DNA of 64,000 nucleotides, from the NCBI GenBank assembly GCA_944393215.1, contig CALXZL010000007.1:1-64000 (forward strand). Reading direction: 5' to 3'. Origin of the DNA: an uncultured Alphaproteobacteria bacterium (GTDB lineage Bacteria > Pseudomonadota > Alphaproteobacteria > RF32 > CAG-239). The position numbers were made by a program, and so were the translations under genes. This document shows positions 57,990 to 64,000 of this stretch, piece after piece (position 1 is the stretch's first letter; each line of letters opens with the position of its first letter). The notes beneath the pieces were generated by a model, which was not told the origin of the DNA, made no database searches, and saw only the letters and a program-made list of their open reading frames with translations.

Positions 57990-60095
57990 TTATTTCCTTC
58001 CGGCTCGTTTTTGTGCCATTTTGGCAGCAAGCAAGCGTTGATTGACTCTGACTTTATTTTTCTTTTTGGTCATAATCACAAAAGAATAAGGTTTTAGCGC
58101 ATATTCGGCTCCGGCATCAAATTGACGCATATTTTTACTGAATTCTCCTTCTGAGGTATCCAGTAAAAGCTGCCACTTTCCGCCCGATGGCGGTGTCGGC
58201 AATTTGTAGTTAATGGTATGATAATTATCTCCGGAAACCATAATCAGAAAATCGTCATCCGAAGCTCTGTTTTCCGTAGCGGCTCCGTTTAACATATAAG
58301 CTCCGGTTTTATGATACGGTAGTGTCCACTCGGCAACCGTCATTTCATTACCGTCAGGACGAAGCCATGTGATATCCTTCACTCCGTTTTCCGGATTTTC
58401 TTTACCCTCAAATAAGCTCAAATCGGTAAAAATCGGGTGTTGACGACGCAAAGCATTTAACCGACAAATCTGCTTAAACAATTTTTTCTCTTTGTCGTTC
58501 ATATTTTTCCATTGCAGCCATACCGTATGATCATCTATGCAATAGGGATTATTATTGGGGCTGGCATAGCTTATCTCATCACCGTTTCGCATAAGAGGAA
58601 TTCCCTTACTTAAGATATTCATTGCTGCAGCCGTTGCCGAACGCCGATAAAGCTCTTCTTCATCATATGATTTTGCATAATGATCCGGACTACCGTCCCG
58701 TCCTTGCTCTCCGTTATCTGTTGTATCTTTATGATATTTAAATGCTCCAACCAAGCTGAAACCATCATGAGTAAAGGCCGTGCCTACCATGGCTGTTTCC
58801 TTCTTTTGATAATCTGATATGGATGAGCCGGATACTTGTTTTCCGAATTCTCCTGCCATATTTTCTCGAGCGCTGAAAAAATCTGCCGTAAATTCTCTTC
58901 TTTTATCGCTCCACTCCTTCACGCCGGGAACTAATCTGGAAAAACGTCCGGTATAATTTCCGCCCATTGCACTCCATGGCTCCACAAACATTTCCATATT
59001 CAATTCATTTGCCGCATATTTCAATTCTTGAATAAAGGCTCCGTTATCTTGAAACTCTCCATATTGATTTAAGGCATTATCTCCGCCCAAATCCCAACGA
59101 ATTCCGTCAAAACCAAGAGCATGCATATGGTTGATATAATCATGCAACAACATATGTCCGAGTTTGGAATCCAGATTAAAATTATTATGGCAACCGGTTG
59201 AATTCATATAATCGGCTTTTGTGTTTCCTGCCGGTCGATAATAATTCGGACTGTCTAAAAGCTTAAACGAGAGGGCACGGTTCCAATATCCGCGGGCGGC
59301 ATGTTCTCCGGTATGATTTAAGACCGCATCTATGGTTAATTTGATTCCGTTTTGGTGCAATTTGTTAATAACTTCAACCATATCTCGCAAATTGCCGTAA
59401 CGCGGATCAACCGCAAAATAGCAATAAGGATTATACCCCCAACTGTCAAAACGTCCTTCCGTTTCGGGAATTTGCCGTCCGGGGCATGTTGGGGTTATGG
59501 GCATGAGCTCAATGTTATTGACACCTATTTTTTGTAAATATTCTATAGTCCAATCATCTGATAAGGCAGATAATTTACCTCTTTTTTCTTCCGGTATGTT
59601 CGGATTAAGGTATGAGAAATTTTTAATATGGGTTTCATAAAGGATATTACTTCCCATTTTAAATTTCGGACCTTTGGCTAAATAAGGATATTTTTCAGTA
59701 TCAAAAATGGCATTTTTATCAACCACCACGGCTTTGGGCATTAAATATGCCGTGTCCGCATCATTTTCTACACTCAAATCTTCTGAACGCCAATTCTTAA
59801 ACGTTGAAGAAACTTCTAAGGCATAGGGATCCATGGCTAATTTATGCGGATTGAAAAACAGACCTTCATCCGGATTATATTCCCCGTGGGCGCGATATCC
59901 ATATTTTTGTCCCGGTTTGATTCCCTTCACTTCTGCTTGCCAAACGTCTCCTTGCCTTTCCATCGGGATACGTTTTTCTTCTTTTTCATCCGGAGAAAAC
60001 AGGCATAATTCCATTTTTTGTGCATGTTCCGAAGCAACGCGAAATTGTGTATTGTCCTTTGAATATTCTGCTCCCAACTGTTTTGAATCTGCCAT
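57990..60095 (-). CDS. glgX: Glycogen debranching enzyme (isoamylase type)
   Basis: Hydrolyses alpha-1,6 branches of glycogen or limit dextrins. The 701 residues comprise an N-terminal CBM48/beta-sandwich (about 1-150), a GH13 barrel (about 160-560) and a C-terminal domain. Barrel motifs: LTIDAVLNHTGE, FDGIRWDLGGDN (nucleophile Asp), EMFVEPWSAM (acid Glu) and GTAFTHDGFSL (third Asp, usually NHD). A strong AGGAGG precedes the ATG. It is divergent from the murA unit. It implies glycogen storage, though no glgA, B or P lies nearby. Confidence 0.95.
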   Translation of the reverse strand: MADSKQLGAEYSKDNTQFRVASEHAQKMELCLFSPDEKEEKRIPMERQGDVWQAEVKGIKPGQKYGYRAHGEYNPDEGLFFNPHKLAMDPYALEVSSTFKNWRSEDLSVENDADTAYLMPKAVVVDKNAIFDTEKYPYLAKGPKFKMGSNILYETHIKNFSYLNPNIPEEKRGKLSALSDDWTIEYLQKIGVNNIELMPITPTCPGRQIPETEGRFDSWGYNPYCYFAVDPRYGNLRDMVEVINKLHQNGIKLTIDAVLNHTGEHAARGYWNRALSFKLLDSPNYYRPAGNTKADYMNSTGCHNNFNLDSKLGHMLLHDYINHMHALGFDGIRWDLGGDNALNQYGEFQDNGAFIQELKYAANELNMEMFVEPWSAMGGNYTGRFSRLVPGVKEWSDKRREFTADFFSARENMAGEFGKQVSGSSISDYQKKETAMVGTAFTHDGFSLVGAFKYHKDTTDNGEQGRDGSPDHYAKSYDEEELYRRSATAAAMNILSKGIPLMRNGDEISYASPNNNPYCIDDHTVWLQWKNMNDKEKKLFKQICRLNALRRQHPIFTDLSLFEGKENPENGVKDITWLRPDGNEMTVAEWTLPYHKTGAYMLNGAATENRASDDDFLIMVSGDNYHTINYKLPTPPSGGKWQLLLDTSEGEFSKNMRQFDAGAEYALKPYSFVIMTKKKNKVRVNQRLLAAKMAQKRAGRK

Positions 60096-60250
60096 TATAT
60101 CCTCCTTATTCTAGCGGGGTTTGTCAACTTTCAATAATGTTTTGTTTTCATATTATATAGTTTAGCATAAATTTTTTATCTTGCAATTCTTATCCTTTTG
60201 TTAATCTTATTGTTGTAGAGTATAGTCCTAACCCGTTTATGGAGAACAAA

Positions 60251-60394
60251 ATGGCTGAAACTCCCAAAAAGGAAAATAAAAAACGTTCAGAAATTCGTTT
60301 TGAACGAGAAGCAAAGGCTTTGCAAAAAAATTTGGAAAAACGCAAAAAACAACAGAAAGCTCGTGATGAATTGAAAAAGTCTGCCGAAAATTAG
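60251..60394 (+). CDS. Small charged protein upstream of murA
   Basis: A 47-residue ORF, Lys/Glu/Arg-rich (IRFEREAKALQKNLEKRKKQ), probably a single helix with coiled-coil character. AGGAGA-like bases (GGAGAAC) precede the ATG. Short ORFs of this composition are often seen immediately upstream of murA in alphaproteobacteria. It is 45 bases from murA on the same strand and likely part of the transcript. Function unknown. Confidence 0.7.
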   Translation: MAETPKKENKKRSEIRFEREAKALQKNLEKRKKQQKARDELKKSAEN

Positions 60395-60439
60395 TCGCAG
60401 GCTTTTTTTGACAACTTTAGTATTGGAAGGAGAACGGTT

Positions 60440-61747
60440 ATGGATAAAATCAAAATTATCGGCGGAAACAAACTTTGCGGCAAAATTTATATCAGTGGGG
60501 CAAAAAATGCCGCACTCCCTCTTATTTGCGCCAGCTTACTCACAAAAGATACCGTCACTCTGACCAATATGCCCGAACTTTCCGATATTAAATCCATGAA
60601 TGTTTTATTATTACAGCTCGGAACTCAAATTGATGAATTTAATGATTTTGTTGACGGTCATCCCACTAAAACTTATTCTTACCGGACACAAAAGGCAACT
60701 TCCCTGATTGCTCCTTATGATTATGTGCGGAAAATGCGTGCTTCTTACTATGTTTTAGGTCCGCTTTTGGCTCGTTACGGTCATGTTGAAGTTTCTCTTC
60801 CCGGAGGTTGTGCTATCGGTGCTCGTCCGATGGATATTCATTTGTCAGCCCTGGAACAAATGGGAGCTAAAATTGAAATAAAAAACGGTTATATTATTGC
60901 AGATTGCCCAAATCGTCTGCAAGGGGCTCAAATTTCCTTCCATACGGCTTCTGTCGGTGCTACTTGTAATATCATGATGGCGGCAACTCTTGCAGAAGGC
61001 GTAACCGTGATTGAAAACGCCGCTAAAGAACCGGAAATTTCCGATCTGGCTGAATTGCTTATTGCCATGGGCGCAAAAATTTCCGGACAAGGAACCTCAA
61101 CCATTACCATAGAAGGGGTTGATTCTTTGCATGGTGCAGCACATAAAGTTATTCCCGACAGAATCGAAGCCGGATCCTATGCTGCCGCCGCAGTTATTAC
61201 ACACGGTAAAATTGAACTCATTAATGCTCAACCGCAAACTCTGCAAAATCCTTTGCAAATTCTTAAAGATATGGGCGTAAAAATTTCTGAAACCCCTGAC
61301 GGAATTTTAGTAGATGCAACCGATGTACAGCTTATCGGGCAGGATATTATGACGGATTATTATCCCGGATTTCCTACCGATTTGCAGGCTCAATTTTTGG
61401 CATTAATGCTCACTGCCGAAGGAGCCGCCATGATTAGTGAAACCATTTGGGAAAACCGGTTTATGCATGTGCCGGAACTCTTGCGTATGGGTGCCAATAT
61501 CAAGGTTCACGGACATGCTTCTGCCATTGTTCGCGGCGTGAAAAAACTTTCCGGGGCTCAAGTTATGGCTACTGATTTGCGCGCCTCGTTTGCCCTTATC
61601 TTAGCCGGTTTGATTGCCGAAGGTGAAACTATCGTCAATCGTGTTTATCACCTGGACAGAGGCTATGAACATTTAGAAGAAAAACTAAAAGCTGTCGGTG
61701 CAAACATAGAACGTATATCTGAAATTGATGAATTGGCTGCCGAATGA
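60440..61747 (+). CDS. murA: UDP-N-acetylglucosamine 1-carboxyvinyltransferase
   Basis: First committed step of peptidoglycan synthesis: adds enolpyruvate from PEP to UDP-GlcNAc; target of fosfomycin. The 435-residue protein has the EPSP-synthase-type repeats, KNAALPLICASLLTKDTVTL, and the active-site Cys124 in LPGGCAIGARPMDIHL. DYYPGFPTDLQAQF and LRASFALILAGLIAEGET are further signature segments. AAGGAG precedes the ATG. The Cys is present, so natural fosfomycin resistance by Cys-to-Asp change is not indicated. Confidence 0.98.
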   Translation: MDKIKIIGGNKLCGKIYISGAKNAALPLICASLLTKDTVTLTNMPELSDIKSMNVLLLQLGTQIDEFNDFVDGHPTKTYSYRTQKATSLIAPYDYVRKMRASYYVLGPLLARYGHVEVSLPGGCAIGARPMDIHLSALEQMGAKIEIKNGYIIADCPNRLQGAQISFHTASVGATCNIMMAATLAEGVTVIENAAKEPEISDLAELLIAMGAKISGQGTSTITIEGVDSLHGAAHKVIPDRIEAGSYAAAAVITHGKIELINAQPQTLQNPLQILKDMGVKISETPDGILVDATDVQLIGQDIMTDYYPGFPTDLQAQFLALMLTAEGAAMISETIWENRFMHVPELLRMGANIKVHGHASAIVRGVKKLSGAQVMATDLRASFALILAGLIAEGETIVNRVYHLDRGYEHLEEKLKAVGANIERISEIDELAAE

Positions 61748-61778
61748 GCCTGATATAAGCCTAACTACCTTACTCCCG

Positions 61779-61816
61779 GTGCCTTGAACAACTTCTGTTC
61801 TTGGCACTTTTTTTAT
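61779..61816 (+). terminator. Terminator of murA
   Basis: GTGCC/GGCAC with an inner GAAC/GTTC pair and a two-base mismatch, followed by seven T. Confidence 0.85.
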
Positions 61817-61871
61817 AATGTTTTGTTGCCCGGCAAGGCTTTTCTTTTAAATACAACTGAATCCAGTTTAT

Positions 61872-61909
61872 AAAAAAATAAGCTCGTTCCTACGAGCTTA
61901 TTTTTTTAT
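61872..61909 (-). terminator. Terminator of the M23-bactofilin operon
   Basis: A 15 bp perfect stem (61872-61886 with 61893-61907, core AAGCTCG/CGAGCTT) with A and T runs; it follows the bactofilin stop. Confidence 0.95.
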
Positions 61910-61920
61910 CTATTTATTTT

Positions 61921-62370
61921 CTATGCTTTTTTCTTATTTTTACTTGCATCCGTTATCATTAAGTCGGGCTTTGCGCCTTCTGCCGGAATCGGCTCTCCTA
62001 TGCGCATGCAACGTCCGTCTATAAAAGCGCCCGGCTCAATGGCTATGGTGACATGTGTGGCATCTCCGATTAATTTGGCACTCTTGGCAATAAATATACT
62101 TTCAGCTGCTACTCGACCATTTAGTGTTCCGTATAATTGCAGATTTTTTACCGTTACAGAGCCTTCTACTATGCCTTTGGTGCCTATCACCAATTCATCA
62201 CAACTTATATCTCCGGTAACCTGACCATCTATATGTAATATGGTATTGCTGATTATGTCCCCGTTTACTCGCGTTTGTTCACTGATTATGGTCGGTACCG
62301 GAACCGAATTATTATTTTTATTTATCGATCTGGCAAATTTTAAATATAACAATCTTTTTAAATTTTTCAT
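61921..62370 (-). CDS. Bactofilin (polymer-forming cytoskeletal protein)
   Basis: A 149-residue bactofilin-domain protein. The beta-helical core spans about 30-130: IISEQTRVNGDIISNTILHI, GQVTGDISCDELVIGTKG, VEGSVTVKNLQLYGTLNGRV and AESIFIAKSAKLIGD. Bactofilins form filaments without nucleotide and place cell-wall enzymes. The ATG at 62370 with GAGG is preferred over a GTG at 62376. The gene follows the M23 endopeptidase by 23 bases, a common partnership in proteobacteria (bactofilin with a LmdC/Csd1-like peptidase), which suggests joint shaping of the wall. Confidence 0.95.
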   Translation of the reverse strand: MKNLKRLLYLKFARSINKNNNSVPVPTIISEQTRVNGDIISNTILHIDGQVTGDISCDELVIGTKGIVEGSVTVKNLQLYGTLNGRVAAESIFIAKSAKLIGDATHVTIAIEPGAFIDGRCMRIGEPIPAEGAKPDLMITDASKNKKKA

Positions 62371-62393
62371 ATTCACCTCTATATCTTTAAATC

Positions 62394-63611
62394 TTACGAT
62401 ATTTTTGCCTTCATAAACGGCATGGGATCAACCGGAACCCCTCGATATAAAATTTCATAATGCAAATGCGGTCCCGTAGAACGACCGGTGTTTCCTACTT
62501 CTCCGAGAACATCTTGTGCTTCCACCTGCTGACCTTTCTTTACATATATTTTATTCATATGCGCATATTTTGTCTTAAAACCATTGCCATGATCCACTTC
62601 TACCAAATTGCCGTAACCACCAGCAAAACCGGCTCTTGTTACTTTGCCTTGCGCCATGGTTTTTATTTTGTTGCCGGTGCGGCTGGCTAAATCTACCCCT
62701 TTATGACGAGCTCTTTTCTTATTAAACGGATCTGCTCTGCCGCCAAAGGGCGATGTTAACCAATAACTCCATACCGGCTTGCCTAACGGAACGAATCGGA
62801 CTATCTCTTTATAATATTCTAAATCATCTACATCTTTGTATATTTCACTTATTTTTTTACTAATCTCTTTATCTCTCAGTTTGGGTGTTTTTTCGGGCTC
62901 AAATAAGCCGCCTTTGGCATTTTTACGATTGGCTTGCGGGTTGAAATATAAACCTTGTTTTTTCAACGGAACATTTATTTCCTTAAAGGCACTCTTTATT
63001 TTTCCAACTTCTTTGGAAGATATTTTGGAAACCTTTTCCAAAACTTCCATTTCCGCTTCTTTGAGCTCGTCAATGATATCTTCCATTTCATTCATTTGGC
63101 GTTTGAGCTCATCTCGTTCGGATGCGGCTATATCTCTTTGTAAAACAGCTTCACTCAAAGAAATTTTCTCTTCTAACTTTTCTTCAGATGCCCAGTCATT
63201 GCTGGCGGATAATAATTTGATTTTATCTTCCATCACGCTGGCTTGTCTTTTATATTTTTCTATTTCTTTAGAAGAACTCTTTCCGCCCAAGTTGCTCAAT
63301 AAATTACTGATGTTTTTTTGCAAAGACATAAAATCTCCCATCAGATTTGTATATGCATCTCTTGTGGTCTCTAACTCTTTGTTCTTTACCGAGACCATAA
63401 CGCCGGATTTGTTGTATATATGATAAGAATAAAAGCTCCATGCGCCTATAACAAACAGAACACACAAAAACAGCACCTGAGCCTTGGACGATATAGTCAA
63501 GACTTTGGCGCGATTTTGACTGCGAAATATAATCTCTTTTTCAGAAAAAAGCTTTTTCTTTTCTTTATACTTTGGGTTATATTCTCGCGTATTTTGCGTT
63601 ATATTATTCAT
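62394..63611 (-). CDS. M23 peptidoglycan DD-endopeptidase, membrane-anchored
   Basis: A 405-residue protein: one membrane helix (VLFLCVLFVIGAWSFYSYH, about 48-66), a long coiled coil (about 75-200, ELKRQMNEMEDIIDELKEAE), and a C-terminal LytM/M23 domain: RHKGVDLASRTGNKIKTM, TRAGFAGGYGNLVEVDHG and GRSTGPHLHYEI with zinc His (HxxxD and HLH). The fold cleaves peptide cross-links. All zinc ligands are visible, so it is probably active. The ATG at 63611 is chosen over a TTG at 63614. First gene of the operon with bactofilin. Confidence 0.95.
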   Translation of the reverse strand: MNNITQNTREYNPKYKEKKKLFSEKEIIFRSQNRAKVLTISSKAQVLFLCVLFVIGAWSFYSYHIYNKSGVMVSVKNKELETTRDAYTNLMGDFMSLQKNISNLLSNLGGKSSSKEIEKYKRQASVMEDKIKLLSASNDWASEEKLEEKISLSEAVLQRDIAASERDELKRQMNEMEDIIDELKEAEMEVLEKVSKISSKEVGKIKSAFKEINVPLKKQGLYFNPQANRKNAKGGLFEPEKTPKLRDKEISKKISEIYKDVDDLEYYKEIVRFVPLGKPVWSYWLTSPFGGRADPFNKKRARHKGVDLASRTGNKIKTMAQGKVTRAGFAGGYGNLVEVDHGNGFKTKYAHMNKIYVKKGQQVEAQDVLGEVGNTGRSTGPHLHYEILYRGVPVDPMPFMKAKIS

Positions 63612-63788
63612 CAAAAACCTGTGTTCCTGCCTTTCGGCTTTTATTTTATTTTGTTTTATAACTTAAAAAAATATTAAAATACAGTTTTTTTCTTAACTTA
63701 TCCTATTTTTATCTCTTCCGACTTGTCTTTTTTTTGTTTTTTAGGTAAGAATAATTCTATTCTTTTTTTTCGTTTGACGGGGTTTGAT

Positions 63789-64000
63789 ATGCATAATGCT
63801 CAGTTTAAAATTTTAGAATTTTTGGCAACATGGTTTTATTCCGGGAAAAGTCCTAAAGCTCCGGGAACTTGCGGCTCTTTGGCTACTCTTCCTTTTGTTT
63901 ATGCTTTGGCTCATTTTTACGGAACCTACGCTGTTGCGACTTTTGCTCTTATTGTTACTCTTATCGGAATCCCCGTTGCCGAAAAATATGCTCGAGCTCT
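63789..64000 (+). CDS. pgpA: Phosphatidylglycerophosphatase A (N-terminal part)
   Basis: The window ends after 70 codons. The N-terminus has ATWFYSGKSPKAPGTCGS, the PgpA signature (usual SGxSPxAPGTxGS), then hydrophobic helices (LPFVYALAHFYG, VATFALIVTLIG). It removes the terminal phosphate of phosphatidylglycerophosphate to make phosphatidylglycerol. The ATG at 63789 is preceded by GGGG but not a perfect Shine-Dalgarno. With pssA and psd it covers phospholipid head-group synthesis. Confidence 0.9.
   Translation, partial: MHNAQFKILEFLATWFYSGKSPKAPGTCGSLATLPFVYALAHFYGTYAVATFALIVTLIGIPVAEKYARA

Overview
The window is a 64 kb piece of an AT-rich bacterial chromosome. The gene set points to an alphaproteobacterium, most likely an uncultured host-associated (gut-type) lineage: nitrogen-type EI (PtsP), a bactofilin/M23 pair, PssA-Psd, MurA preceded by a short charged ORF, a DUF3768 protein in the accessory DNA, and very short intergenic regions with strong hairpin-T terminators. 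The taxonomic call is inference from gene content; there is no rRNA here.

Layout. 1-900: 3' tip of an upstream gene, a terminator and a complete IS200/IS605-type element with both end hairpins. 0.9-2.4 kb: pssA-psd (phosphatidylethanolamine synthesis), then tRNA-Leu(UAA). 2.8-8.7 kb: WG-repeat protein, CPA2 antiporter, a LysR regulator divergent from a flavin reductase-like gene, an unknown gene. 8.7-15.6 kb: oligoendopeptidase F, a nucleotidyltransferase like the GlmU N-terminal domain, a DUF2207 protein and two polytopic membrane proteins. 15.6-24.8 kb: housekeeping block dnaE, prfA, ispG, a RodZ-like gene, ptsP. 24.9-28.6 kb: cupin, a possible kinase-like orphan, isochorismatase-family hydrolase, a degenerate DEAD-box-like protein, small envelope proteins. 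28.7-37.5 kb: sdaA, an M49-like peptidase, a membrane-anchored MEMO-AMMECR1 fusion, HAD phosphatase, serS, an extremely Asp/Glu-rich repeat protein, trpS, tRNA-Thr(GGU).

37.6-52.3 kb is a mobile island inserted at the 3' end of tRNA-Thr. The tRNA tail is present three times (37.67, 47.25 and 52.27 kb), so the island is two adjacent units. Unit 1 carries a large serine recombinase whose C-terminus is encoded inside the tRNA gene, lipoproteins, a phage Mu F-like protein, DUF3768, a membrane KAP P-loop NTPase and an HUH (rolling-circle Rep-like) protein. Unit 2 carries a CE-clan (Ulp1/YopJ-like) cysteine protease candidate and a BcgI-like fused restriction-modification pair. A 327 bp direct repeat ends both units; a 334 bp inverted repeat containing a conserved 43-aa ORF and leader hairpin spans them; the octamer AGTCCGAT/ATCGGACT is strongly enriched. 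Two back-to-back gene stubs (Asp/Glu racemase and alpha/beta hydrolase C-termini) lie just outside.

52.6-64 kb returns to chromosomal genes: P-loop kinase, hexose-6-phosphate mutarotase-like gene, secreted unknowns, two genes broken in or beside homopolymer runs, glgX, murA, bactofilin and M23 peptidase, and the start of pgpA. Envelope biogenesis is the main theme (pssA, psd, pgpA, murA, bactofilin, M23 peptidase, RodZ-like protein), with defence and mobility functions confined to the island.
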